This document shows, piece after piece, positions 12,590 through 23,815 of a DNA stretch of 64,000 nt; the first letter of the stretch is position 1, and every line of letters starts with the position of its first letter. A program made the position numbers and the translations under genes. The notes beneath the pieces were generated by a model. The model saw nothing but the letters and a program-made list of their open reading frames with translations, had not been told where the DNA came from and ran no database searches. Source of the stretch: Chlorophyllum brunneum (lineage: Eukaryota > Basidiomycota > Agaricomycetes > Agaricales > Agaricaceae); contig OY756146.1 in the NCBI GenBank assembly GCA_963576785.1, positions 1,488,001 through 1,552,000 on the forward strand. Direction: 5' to 3'.

Positions 12590-12959
12590 ATGTCAGTGGT
12601 TATTCGAGACTTCGGCAAGCGTGGTACAACAATGGTGCGTGCCTGCCAGTACCAATTTTCGGTGTAAGACTGACATCATGATATCAGGCCTTTATGTGTG
12701 TTGTAGCCATCGGGGGTGCTCTTACAACTATGTATGCAATCGACAAAGACGTGAAGCGGAAAGAAGGGGAAGCATCGCCTTACAGTGCGTTAAGATTGGT
12801 GGTGGGTGATAGAGTGACTAATTATTCAATGGTTACGCGGTAGAACAAGGCAAATCGCTCTCTGGAGGCTCGGACACAAATATGACGTCATCCGACGTTG
12901 CTGCTGCAGTTTCTGTGCCTAAACCGGGAAAGGAGAGACTGACGACGACGGAGAAATGA
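12590..12959 (+). CDS. Small hypothetical protein (85 aa) with one hydrophobic segment
   Basis: Three exons (12590-12634, 12688-12784, 12844-12959) join in frame to 85 codons plus TGA. All junctions have good GT-AG signals and the exon phases match. The protein starts MSVVIRDFGKRGTTM and has one hydrophobic run (AFMCVVAIGGALTTMYA) followed by charged residues (IDKDVKRKEG). It ends in a polar Ser/Thr/Lys tail. The shape suits a small single-span membrane or organellar protein. I do not recognise a family. Support is the consistent splicing pattern only. Confidence 0.55.
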
Positions 12960-13469
12960 CTGCGATAATTAGGGTTTTGAGCAGTCACGTATGGTCGCTT
13001 CAGATATCATATATCGTGTGTCTTTTAATCCACACCCAGGGCTTCCGTGGACACTGTTCAAAATATGCTGGGTAAAGCACGGGATGACAAAATACAGATT
13101 TGTGAATACCGGTATCTGCGCCTTACATCTGGCTAAACTACCCCTTGTATCAATCAATAAAACTTTCGACAATGAATGATCTTACATGGCTATGTTTTCG
13201 CCAGGGAGATGAGACCGGATGCTACCATCAATACTTTGCTGTTCTGTAACGGAGCGAGTCCCAGATGGTCCACCACGTGAACCGCTTGGTGGGTGTTAAC
13301 GTTGGACGTCCGTCTGATGAGCCTCCCATCATGATTGGGAATGTGGTCGAGCCACCACTGGAATCGAATACTTGTTAAGAGCATTACGGCATTCAGAGTT
13401 CCTATTCAGGTTACATAGATATAGGTCGTATCTTCCCATAGTGTATGAACTCTGGTTACTTCACAGGGC
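12960..13469. other. Intergenic, no gene seen
   Basis: This lies between two convergent 3' ends. No supported coding exon or repeat was seen. Confidence 0.45.
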
Positions 13470-15081
13470 TCAGTTATAATGCTTGACGACGACGCCGTTG
13501 ATGATTTCTTCCTCCACTCGTCCCTTTTTGGTCAACTCAGATTGGCCGTACGCAGCTGTTCGGTTTTTTCGCCATTGCTCCATGGTCAGCATCTCGCCGT
13601 CGTGGAAGCGTCGTTTGATCCCGACACGCTGAAGCACAGGACTGTGTGACAGGGGTGCGATTCTGAGGTCATCGTTCAGCAATGCGAAATAGAATACTCC
13701 GAGTCGGGTGTATTTTTGTTGATCAAGCGGTGGTTGGAAGACTCTAAATAGTATGTTGGTATTGTTATGTGAGGGAAGGGGGCGTAAACAATTTACCTGT
13801 GGATTGTGGCACGGTAGTAGCCGCCGGAAAGGAATTCCATAACGTCACCGGCATTGACAACCTCAAAAGTCCGTTAGGGCCAGACGGAGGCCGGAGCGTG
13901 GAATTCGCACATACAAGGGCATTATCAATATGCTTGACCCATTTCCAAGTGCCGTCTGGGGTCAGAATTTGAAGAGCCGCAACGGGCTGACTGTAGAGAA
14001 GTGTGATAGTTCCAATATCTGTCCACGTATTAGAAGTTACCGATATGAATGCAAGTCAAGCGCTTACCTGTATGTCCCTTAAGCCAGACGTTTTTTGTCT
14101 TGTCTTCTTCGTCAGCAGTTCGGGGATAGCTTTTATATACTTAGTTGGGTTAAGGAGCATTTAAAGCAACACGACGTACTACTTCATGAAGCGAACTGGA
14201 TGAAATGATTGTGAACAATAGCTATTGGAAACAATCAGAAGATTTTACCGTATGTCTCTCCAATGGCATCGTATTCATGCATATCTACGAACGTCTCCTC
14301 TGGAAGTTCCAGACCTATCGCAAGGAGCCTGATTTGTGTGGTAAGTCATGATACGACGGGTTTTCCATGATAGATATGACCTCAGGACAGGGTGCAGAAT
14401 ATTGAAGTGGTTGTGCTTTGCGAACGTTTCAATCTCCGGAAGGAGCGGCTGAAATGCTCGAGGGTGTGCTCGTTTGGTTACATCACGATTAACTGTTTTA
14501 TTACAAGGTAAAATCGACTGGATCACATACGAGATGATGACTTACTATTGTAGCTTTCTACTTGATCACGAATCCCATTATCAATGTGCTAGAAGGTTCG
14601 TGTCAGCACCTGGTCAGTTTACAAGAACCGTGAGAGAGTACAAAGTATTGTCGAGGTTTGTAGCCTTGGAATGATCCAGTAACTTTCGTATTAGCGGTGT
14701 GTTCTTGTTTCTCGCTTTCGCTGACATGCTCGAAAGGAAAATTAGCAATGTCAAATATCCTCTTCGTCTGTAGAGGTGAAATGAATGATAATTCCCCGAG
14801 TGAGTGGTCATTCAGGTGGTACCTGCTCGGGTGTGTAGCCATGGTTAATGACGTAGAAGAAACCTTGGTTAGTCATTGCGTCCGTTACTTGTTTAGCAAG
14901 AGTTGTGCGCCCTTCTGATGTAGCAGCTTTGGACAGATCGATAATGGGAAGGTCGGCATAATCCACTGGGTCACGAGCTTCAGTCCTGAGCGACACGCAG
15001 GCCATGATACCTACAATTTGCATTGGTGGAGGGTGCCGGTGTGTACGGTGGGACTTCATGAGCTTGTGTGGTCGCGGTCAT
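13470..15081 (-). CDS. 2OG-Fe(II) oxygenase, isopenicillin-N/clavaminate synthase-like
   Basis: This is a multi-exon gene on the minus strand. Exon 1 (15081-15015) starts MTATTQAHEVPPYTPAPS and splices to 14965, giving YADLPIIDLSKA, the standard N-terminal motif. GFFYVINHGYTPEQ follows, then the next exon (FDIANFPFEHVSE, GYKPRQY), HIDNGIRDQVESYN, and a helical section. The iron site is visible as GHTDIGT (split by an intron) with the distal histidine in YRATIHR. The last exon ends GRVEEEIINGVVVKHYN. Order and length match agaricomycete non-haem dioxygenases of unknown substrate. A longer open frame starting at 15059 in the wrong phase was rejected in favour of the 15081 start, because the latter restores the family's N-terminus. 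Confidence 0.85.
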
Positions 15082-15673
15082 ATCGTTGGAGTTGGGGGAT
15101 TGACGAGAAGCAGTCGCAGTTCCAGGACATCCTGAGATTCGGTCAGGTGGTCGTCATCGGAGCTTGCGATCAGCTCTTGCTGGACTTCTGTTCACAGGCG
15201 GTGAGTGGAGAACTCTGGGTAGGAACCTCCAGTAGTAATAGTTCCATAAACGTGACATCCTTTCAGATAACGGAGAGTAACGATTTTAGCACAGGAGTTG
15301 ATGACCAAAGGACAGTGTGCGAAGCAGTCCACTCTTTGGGACCACCGGCTATTGAAGGTTTTATTTCAGAGCAATATAATGGGCCACGTGCACGGAAAGT
15401 GAGGTTCACGTACATCGTAACGGTAAATGCTCTCGTTGAGAATATGGATGAGAAGAAAGAATTAACATTTGTTGAATTAGTTAGAAATTTCGAGACGTAT
15501 ACACAGAGCAAAGAATTTAGAGGAATACTGTTCCCGTCAGTAAGATTAGCCAGAAAAAAACAAGTAGCATGTGCGGTGCCTTCGTTGCATGGTGGTTCTC
15601 CAAGCCATGCCTCCCTCAAACCTCGGGGGACATCATCACTGAACCTTTGCACTCGACGCACATCGCAGATATG
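15082..15673. other. Between a minus-strand start and a minus-strand end; no supported gene
   Basis: Long frames exist on both strands, but neither shows family motifs. They probably overlap the oxygenase promoter and the 3' untranslated region of the next gene. Confidence 0.4.
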
Positions 15674-16269
15674 TCAGTGGCAGTAGTAAATTTTTTCATG
15701 TTCCTTGCCCAGTTTCTGGAGAGCCTGTCGTATACTGTGATCGAGTCGGTCGGATCGAACGTGAAGGAACGTAGGATCACTTACCGTTCTATTGTCATAT
15801 AAAAAGTCGAAAACATAACGAAGCGGCAACCATACTAAGATAAGACCATCCACAATTGCTTTTTTCATCGTAACACCATGGCCGGCAAGGTTTTCGCACA
15901 AAAGACGAAGCTACATGAGCAACAAGGGGTAAATTCGGCGGTGAAAATGGTCACTGGTCAGACGACGAAAATGACATGGTCGAATTCACATACTCTCTGG
16001 ACCCATGTGTTCCGTTCAAAACTAGTATCTCTAACTCCGGTCATATGTGAATATACTGGCAAAATCTAGTAAGAAAACAACATCAGTCTTGTATACGAGC
16101 CAAATTTGAAAAAGATGCTTACCGCTGCTTCAGATCGCTGAGGTAGCACTGAATCATCCAGAGTCTCGACTCGTAGATCTTGATGTACACTACGACGCGA
16201 CAGAATTCTGACGTGTACGATGGGAGGGGACCGAAGCCGAGGCTCATATCGTTGAGCAGAGAAGGTCAT
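15674..16269 (-). CDS. Hypothetical 137-aa protein with one hydrophobic segment
   Basis: Four exons on the minus strand (16269-16123, 16065-15976, 15910-15785, 15724-15674) keep one frame and use standard splice signals. The protein begins MTFSAQRYEPRLRSPPIVHV. The middle contains HMTGVRDTSFERNTWVQRVC, then a membrane-like stretch around DGLILVWLPLRYVFDFLY. It ends with a charged tail KLGKEHEKIYYCH. I do not recognise the family. The consistent phases across four exons argue that it is real, but individual junctions could be wrong. Confidence 0.5.
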
Positions 16270-18702
16270 TGAGAGAGGACGTAATGGTTCAACCCCAGGA
16301 AGCCGATTTGGGTTGATAGGGTCAATACGAGGGGAAAGGTGTAGGGAGAAGGAAGAGAACGAAAAAGGAGAGGCGATAAATTTGGGAGGGATAGGGAGGG
16401 GGGGAAGGTGGGGGTGGAAAATTGAGGAGGAGGTGATAACAGCTAATAATTAGAAGACCGGAGGTACGTTGAGGTACGTTTATAACCTCATTGAGTATGA
16501 ATGTGTGAACGCCCCCGCCTCCATTCCCCACCTCCAGTTATCGTATTCTCGGACTCAAGCCCTCGGCCTGTTCTACCTCGAAGCATCCCTACTGCTCATC
16601 AACCTGCCTCTCGTGTCGGGGTCGCGCTGTTAAAGTAAACGAGCATGGCGTTATGGCACTGATCGGTCTCCTGGATCTGAATTCGCGTCTCGTCGCGTTG
16701 TTTGGAGTACATGGTATAGCAGTAGGGAGCTGCAGTCTGCAGTCGGAAAAATGAAGGGGTGCGGCTATTCTTAGCGCTTTTGCAAGAGAAACTAGCCATC
16801 CTACTCACCCATCATCCCACCATGAATTTGAATGTCACGCAACCTCCGACCTTGGTGGGCACGCGTGTGCTGGAACAGGAAGGCGGCGCCGAAGAAATGG
16901 AAGAAACGGGGATGGAGTGTCGACAGAGATGTTCGTGGTAGAAGATTTGTCAAAGGTGACAAAGTGTGCGAATAGTCCAAAACGGAGATGGACTACAGGA
17001 TAGGCTCTTAGTATTTGTTCAACAGCCCTCAGGCAGCACGGGGTTGTCGTCAGCTGCAGCTGATTCCGCGAAGCATGTAGACAGCTGACTCTAGACTCTC
17101 CCCCCTCCTTCTCTGTCTGCTTCCCCCAAACCCAATGCGGGACTTGAATAGCTTGAATAGTGACTGCTTCAAGGCCAAGCAAGCCTCAACAAGATGGGGT
17201 GTCAGGCCTCGAATCGGCGAAGAGAGGGATAACTCCTGTACCCCAAAATACCAAGAATACCTAGAATTCGCGCGCCCAAGCAGAACGAGAACCTGAATAG
17301 GACAAGTGATGGAATTGTGTGGGACTGGCGAGGATGCGGATGGCCCGTCCCAGAGCCACAAGTGTGTCAAGACACCGGGAACGCTTCCAGAGAGTAGCAC
17401 CGCTCGCACTTGTACAAGACGATGCGTAATGACATTCTTCGCGCTAAAAACTTGGGAAAGAAAGCCCAAGGCTAGACAGGTTGACAACGACTTCTGAGTC
17501 TTGCGCTGCCAACTGCTTGAAGTTAACAGCCACAAGAATGACAAAGGCGATCTTCGACCACCCAATAAAGAGAGCTGCATATACCTATGAGAAGAGATAA
17601 AAGACAGAAGAACTGTCTTGCGCACCGGTTTCTCAGATATCTAGCTCGTACCCTCCGCCTCCCCTAAGCGAAGAATAAGCAATAGCGATCTTCACCTTCC
17701 GCCAGACACCCGCTACCTGGTTTTGTCTATGTGCTTGAGCTCGTTATGCAGGCCCTTCAGCCAGAGATGACGGTTCGAACCGGTGTTCTTGAGTCAGCGT
17801 ATGTCGAATGGTTGAGGAAGGACAGAAAGGAATCGGTTCGCCCCGAAACAGTCACAACCCCCCCCTCAATTTCAAATTTACCCCTGCAGGATCTTCTCTC
17901 TCCTTTTTCTCATACCTACCACAAGCTTTCAGGCGTTGTAATGCACCACTTTGCCGTTCTATATAAGCCTCAACCCAAGGAAATCTATTTTCCATCACTT
18001 CCTCCAGAGACAAACGCCAATCTCCGCATTTTGAGATTCATCGCGTAAAGCCTGGTCCAAGACGGCCCGTATACATGACGAAACGCGAGAAATTTAGCCA
18101 TGGGAGACTGCAACCTCAAGATGGAACACGATGCAGAGAGAGGGCGATTAAGAATCCAGCCGCCAGAGCCACCACCCGGAATCTAACTTTTCTACTTTCC
18201 TGCAACTGCGGAAAACGGGTTTGAAATTGGCGAATTCTATCAAACAAGCGTTCCGACTGCTACACAACCTCTGGTCTGACGAATTTTAGTCCAGCTTTCG
18301 ATGGTGAGTGATCCCGGTTTCCCCTAGAGCTCCAGCGAACCTCCTTTGCAAGACAAGGAATGGCCGTCCAAGTCATACCCTCCTTGCATTTTCGCATGTT
18401 CCACTATGGATTCCATCTTCCGGCGTGTGGCAAGAATGTGCAGTGCCTCAGGTTCTTACGCTTGTTGCCAATATATTACCACATTGGAATTCTCAAGGAG
18501 AGCTTCAGGCTTTCAGTTTGTTACATACCCTTTTAGAAGGTCCGACCAATATTGAATAGATATGCTAGCTATAGTACTTAAAAAATAGAACGACGAAGTC
18601 GTGTGGTATAAAGCGGAAATGGTGGCATCATCCTGCTTGGACAGTCGCCGTGGATTGTCCACGCCTATTCCAACATGCTACATGTGCCCCTCTGTCCTTT
18701 CA
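16270..18702. other. 2.4-kb stretch without a recognisable gene
   Basis: The longest frames (minus 17625-17050 and plus 17731-18048) have skewed composition and no motif I recognise. A purine-rich (GGGAGG-type) run occurs near 16370-16440. A lineage-specific or non-coding gene cannot be excluded. Confidence 0.4.
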
Positions 18703-19641
18703 TTAAACTAATATAACAGCGAGTAAGAGAACCAAGAGTACGATAATAAGAAAAATGATACAATAACCGCTACCCTTCTCCTCAGAATCTCGGAGAAGCT
18801 TCCGCATACGACGCATTGCACCTCCGAGCTTGGTGTCGGTTTGGTCTACGCCACGTTCTAGGTCATCAAGGAGCCTAAGTGAAATCTCAGATTAATCACA
18901 TCTGGAGTAAAAGTCCCAAGAACGCATACTCGTTGTGTTCTCCAATTTCTTGACCCATAAGGCTTGCTTGCTGGGCCAATGTGTTTAATGTTCCTGAAAT
19001 TGAGATCATAGTTTCATCCTGTTGGCGAATCATAAGCTGCTGCTCTTCCCTTGCCCACGCGGCCTGGTCATCGTCCTGCGCAGCGCCGTGTGGTGAAGGT
19101 GGGTATGCGGGTGTAGCAGAGCCAGAAGATGATGGTGGAAGTCGATTAGGCGCTGCTGCGGAAAGCTCTGTTCTCATATTCTGGACTTGCAAACGAGAGT
19201 GTCAGTACGAGCGGGGTAGAAGGTATGAACGACGCACCTCAATCTCGTTCCGTACATGGCCAACGTATTTTCGTCGTTTGGTGACTTCCGCATCATCCAG
19301 GCCGAATATACGCGCGCCTGTCGATTCGACGATTCTATGGTAAGGTGTGGGTGAGTAAGAATGTGATCGCCGGAACAGAACAGCCTACTTTACGCTTTCC
19401 TCGAGGTCTTCTAAGTCAGCTTCTAGTGTTGTTAGAATGGCTTTCAACTGTTCTCAAAAGTATGGTGAGAGACGGACGCAGAGATGGATGAATGACGTAC
19501 CTCATTCCGCGCGTATGTCAACTCTTCACTGCCGTCCCGCGCCATGTTTCGTATCCGACGATATGACGAGAGAAGCTGACCCGCATTTTGTAACGATGTT
19601 TCTATCTCTTGTTGGACGGCGTGGTATGGGTCGACGGACAT
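18703..19641 (-). CDS. Syntaxin-6/Tlg1-type t-SNARE
   Basis: This is a multi-exon minus-strand gene starting MSVDPYHAVQQEIETSLQ at 19641. The N-terminal region matches the syntaxin-6 three-helix domain (LTTLEADLEDLEESV style run around 19440-19380, then VTKRRKYVGHVRNEIE). A Pro/Ser linker follows, then a Qc-SNARE motif running from QQDETMISISGTLNTLAQQA through GEHNELLDDLERGVDQT. The C-terminus is a single membrane anchor (GYCIIFLIIVLLVLLLAVIL) ending at TAA 18703-18705, a classic tail-anchored SNARE. Family role: fusion of endosome-derived vesicles with the trans-Golgi network. The internal exon edges near 19200 and 18900 are approximate. Confidence 0.87.
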
Positions 19642-19861
19642 GGCGGAGAATTGAGTTGTGGTTGGGGAGGCACCGCGCACGAATCTGTTTGACCCTGTTT
19701 ATCCCGAAAGCCAATGACCTCCGAGTGTCTCGGCAAGTACGAGGTATATAACCTGGCATGCTCGTCGTCTACCCACGTTTGTTTCTACACTCACACCCAT
19801 CTACTGCCAACTACCGTCATTTCACGCCTCCCGAGGCATCACTTTCGTTAACCACCTCTCT

Positions 19862-21199
19862 ATGCACAAACCAACCATACTACTTTGTTTCGCCCTGGCC
19901 GTCAGCGCTTCACCTGCCCTGCGTCTGCATTCTCGTGCTTTACATGGCTCCTACTCGAGACTTCAACGGCGTGGCGATTTACCCTCTGTATCTGCAGTTC
20001 TGGCCGCTCTCCAAAAGCAGTCGATCCTTCCAGGAATTGGGGCAGAACCGACGCTGGCTTCTAATACTGGGATTGATCTTGTGCCTACGTCAAGTACTTC
20101 CTTACCTGTGACAACTCTGCCCTATACCGGACCCGGAATTTTGATCCTGCCAAACTCCTCTTCTATCCCTGGACATGGATCTCTTCCCACGACCACGCCG
20201 AATGCGCAAGCGCGGGGCACATTCCAGAACGCAGGAAATCATTCCTCTGACCTCATGCACCATTTCGCCGTGGTTGGGGGTGCGATTGCCGCTGTTGTCC
20301 TTCTCACTGCTTGCCTCTTCTTCTTGGCGGACCCTCGGATCTGGAAATCTTGTTGCATATCACGCCAAGATAAACTTCGCCTCGCTCGTGCCCAGAGAGC
20401 CCAGCGGAAATCCATACCTGCATGGATGCGAATTGATTTTGGTCCCTCTTTATCTGGGAAGCAAGTTGGAGAAAAGGAAGCGCCGACGGTTTCGCCATAT
20501 CCTTATCCACCCTCTCAAGGACCCAAGAGTAAATTCTCAATGACCTTGTCCGATTACTATGACGATTCAGATATCTCGACTTCATTTGATACAACCGACC
20601 TGTCTCCTCCATTGTCTAATGGTCCTAGTTGTCCTTCTCCATGTATTCCGTCGTCGAGTACTTTCACCGGCCCCGGAAATCCACCAAGCACCCCAGTACG
20701 TCCCCCTCGGCCCCCAACAACAGACAGTCCAGCCGGGATCGAGTCAGTATATTACGCGGACGTCGATGATCAGAACTTTTACCGTCACCCCAACCCGATA
20801 GTCCTCGAACCCACCTCCCCAATCATCAACAACCCCCCGCTGATGGCGAGGACAGGGGCTCGATCACACCCCAATCCCTTGGCTTCTAATGACCCCGGTA
20901 TAGATGCCCCACAACGACACGCCCGAAGTAGGAGTGCACCCACCACCGATACGCCTTCGACGTCTAGACGGAACTCGGACCATACAAGCATAGCTGGTAC
21001 TCTAGAGAGCTTAGGGTCAGAGTCTGTGTATTCATCTGTCAGACATCGAAATAGCACATCGGCCGTGTCCTGGATACAGTATTCCGAATTTCAACACCAA
21101 CATCATCTTCAACTCCAACGGCAGAGTGCTCCCAGCGATCGGCGGGCCTCCAGCCCAAGTCCTTCTTTGGATCGGGGCGGTGTAGGATCTGCGTATTGA
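19862..21199 (+). CDS. Secreted/type-I single-span membrane protein, Ser/Thr/Pro-rich
   Basis: A single open frame of 445 codons. The N-terminus is a good signal peptide (MHKPTILLCFALAVSASPA). A ~110-residue Ser/Thr/Pro-rich stretch suited to O-mannosylation follows, with NXS/T sites. One clear membrane helix comes next (HHFAVVGGAIAAVVLLTACL), then a basic stop-transfer segment (RQDKLRLARAQRAQRK). The rest is a long, disordered, Ser/Pro-rich cytosolic tail without a domain. The design resembles fungal wall-sensor or mucin-like proteins, but there is no WSC or cysteine-rich head, so the function is open. It is divergent from the SNARE gene, with about 220 bases between starts. Confidence 0.72.
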   Translation: MHKPTILLCFALAVSASPALRLHSRALHGSYSRLQRRGDLPSVSAVLAALQKQSILPGIGAEPTLASNTGIDLVPTSSTSLPVTTLPYTGPGILILPNSSSIPGHGSLPTTTPNAQARGTFQNAGNHSSDLMHHFAVVGGAIAAVVLLTACLFFLADPRIWKSCCISRQDKLRLARAQRAQRKSIPAWMRIDFGPSLSGKQVGEKEAPTVSPYPYPPSQGPKSKFSMTLSDYYDDSDISTSFDTTDLSPPLSNGPSCPSPCIPSSSTFTGPGNPPSTPVRPPRPPTTDSPAGIESVYYADVDDQNFYRHPNPIVLEPTSPIINNPPLMARTGARSHPNPLASNDPGIDAPQRHARSRSAPTTDTPSTSRRNSDHTSIAGTLESLGSESVYSSVRHRNSTSAVSWIQYSEFQHQHHLQLQRQSAPSDRRASSPSPSLDRGGVGSAY

Positions 21200-22354
21200 C
21201 CTGGGCACCGTATGTATACTTTGAATGTTCGAGCCTGATTGCACATTTTCTGATCTCCCACTCCGTGTTTTACAAACCTTTAGATTCATGGGTTCGGTGA
21301 TGGTTCTCCACAAAACATCAATAACCTAGCTGTAAGATGTAATTTTTATGTGCATACTTCATGAACATAGATATAACCTATTTCTACTGTACTGGAAGAA
21401 CTTTGTTCGATTTCAGCACCCTCGATGCGCGAAACTGGGAAGACGTGACTCCTCCACAGGACAACATAGCCGAACAGACTGTCCTCGCGCTAACGACAGG
21501 CGGCCCCCGACGATGTGCTGAGTGCACTCAACCCCACCGTGTTTACCTTGTACAGTTGCGTGTAGTCTCTGTCTCGAGGCCTCACGTGGAAGCGGACCCT
21601 GGCACGTCATTCGAGCTTCAAACTTAGAACTCTAGGGACACTCCAGTATGAACCCCCACCAACCATTGCACCCGACCCCAAATGAATTCACTTGATTCTA
21701 CCCCGCAGCAGATATAGAGTCCTAGTGTTTGAGAATATACTACCTCGAGGCGGTGCTAATAGGTCAAACGGGGACTTTTCCCCAATCGGATAGGTCAATC
21801 TCTCCGTATCATGGCTGCGATATTGACAAGCATCTAGAGCAAGAGTTCCACATCGAAAGACTCTTCAAATGCCATGTACTCCATGCACCACCTCTTCCTT
21901 CCTTCCCTTGTTACAGGTTATGTCTTAGCTCCAGACATCTGATAACACCATGTCCGCATCATCATGTGCTGACCCAGAATTAAACTGCAGTGCAACACCA
22001 AGCAAACGGTTGCGAAGAACGAAGTCGGCACCAGGGAATCGAATCGCCCGATCCCATCATCATTTACCTATCAAAGTCCCAGCTGCCAAGGACAATTTCG
22101 TTACACGAGCGCGGCCAATCGCGGCACGTGAACATCATAGAAGGGGGGGGAACGATGACCAAACTGGCCCCAATTTCATGTCGTGATTTCATTATTGTGT
22201 CATAAAACCTCAAACCACTCAAAGTCGAAACCGATACTAATCACATAATAACCAAAACGTATGGAGACACTAAACTTCCGTCCCGCAATCTAGTCCTCCT
22301 CCGCCCATACCTAGACTATGAAGGACGAGAATACTACTAGGCAACTTCTACACC
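21200..22354. other. Intergenic, no gene seen
   Basis: Small frames on both strands lack motifs. No repeat shared with the rest of the window was noticed. Confidence 0.4.
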
Positions 22355-23514
22355 ATGAATCCCTTGACCTAATCGGCTCCACCCTACGGGATCGCATTAA
22401 CCATCTACTCCATCTGCCTTCGTTCTCTATACCACCGCCTTCGTGCACAGGACAAAGTTATAAAAAGACAAGTCCGGTTATGGTTGGGGTTTATTTCATC
22501 AGTGATGATATGTGCTACGATATACCTCGTGATGGATAATCGGAAGATTCAAATGGCATATATCGAGAATCCTGACCAAGAAATTGGTGGAGCTATAGGG
22601 TATGAGAAGCGTGTCATTGGTGCTCAAGATATCAGTATTCTAGCGACATTGACGTTCATTGTGGTCGCATTGTTAACAATGTCCGTGCAAGTGAGTACAG
22701 TGCCTGGCAGCTAGAGACCCCACTTCAACTAACGCCTGTTGAGTACGGTTAGATTTGGCGTTTGTGGGCAATCTGGCGTGCAACGCGTTACGTCGTAGCA
22801 GTCATTATACTCCCTTCTTTCCTTTTCATTATATTCTTCGGTTCGTCCGTCCCGAGTCTTCAACCTATAATCTTTCTAAATGATAACTTAGTGCTCAGCA
22901 TCCTCGCCCTGGTTAACCACTTCATCCCAAGCTTAATTTCACCTAAACAAAGTTTCGGAATAGGAATTACATTTTATGTTCTTCCACCGATCGCCATCTT
23001 CACAACGGTATTGGTGATCACACGACTACTACTCGCACGAAGGAAGTTCATCAAGGTTTGGGGTGTGTTTATATCTAGGCTTGCGATTAACCCTATCCTC
23101 AAGATCACTTGATAGGAAACCCCGAGTCCACCACTGTGTATCTGGACATTGCAGCGATGTTAGTCGAATCCTACGCCGCTGATGCCATCTGGTCCGTTGC
23201 ATCCGTCATATTTTTCGTCCTTGCCATGCCCTTTGTATTTGTTCTCTTCGAAACCTGGATTCAAGTCAAGGTAGGTTCTTTCATGCCGGGCACGTACTCT
23301 GGTTAATTCGACCACCGACCAGATCATTTCCCTTCTACGCATTATTCATCGGGTATCTGTAGGAACGGCATGGAAGCCGAATTCAGAGGGAGGACTTAGC
23401 ACTATATGCTGGGACCACACGACCCGACATACGGACACCGAGACGATGGTTCGACCTTCGACGCCGCCACCACATTCCCTGACATCACCAATCCCAGAGA
23501 TGATAACAGTCTAG
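22355..23514 (+). pseudogene. Multi-pass membrane protein of the agaricomycete 'YRCW/IWRLW' family, probably damaged
   Basis: Several hydrophobic exons occur in order. They include GIALTIYSICLRSLYHRL, ICATIYLVMDNRKIQ, ISILATLTFIVVALLTMSVQ, IWRLWAIWRATRYVVAVIIL, YVLPPIAIFTTVLVITRLLL, and LDIAAMLVESYAADAIWSVA. A short cytosolic tail ends at TAG 23512-23514. The arrangement is that of a seven-helix family common in mushrooms (function unknown), also seen at 47330. The N-terminal frame is interrupted by TAA just after the only upstream in-frame ATG (22355), and one apparent intron has a poor GTTCGT donor. Either the first exon is elsewhere or the gene is broken. Confidence 0.5.
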
Positions 23515-23815
23515 CCACAACGGAAATATCTGTCTGTGCACGATCTGACCATTATAACTACTGCACCAACCCTAGGTCGTTCTTAGTACTTGTCGAGGAC
23601 AATGAAGTCACAGCATACACTATTAATACACCGATAGTACGAAACAGAATAACGGAGCAAACAAAGACAGCACCGGCATCCGGAAAAAGATGAACAATTC
23701 ATCAGAACAGCCACTGACAAAACATCAAAACGTCAATACTCGAAGAGAATAACCATCAACATAACAGTTAGAGTAGAAGAGGCAAGGCTTGATTCCAAGT
23801 TTTAGAAAGTCCGCT
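23515..23815. other. Convergent 3' flanks, no gene seen
   Basis: This is the space between the membrane-protein exon and the end of the minus-strand RING gene. Nothing codes convincingly. Confidence 0.4.

Noticed and set aside
15018..15686. 222-codon plus-strand frame
   Set aside because: It overlaps the first exon of the oxygenase on the other strand and has no recognisable domain.
17050..17625. 191-codon minus-strand frame
   Set aside because: Ser/Leu-rich with no motif, no supporting splice structure and no sign of conservation.
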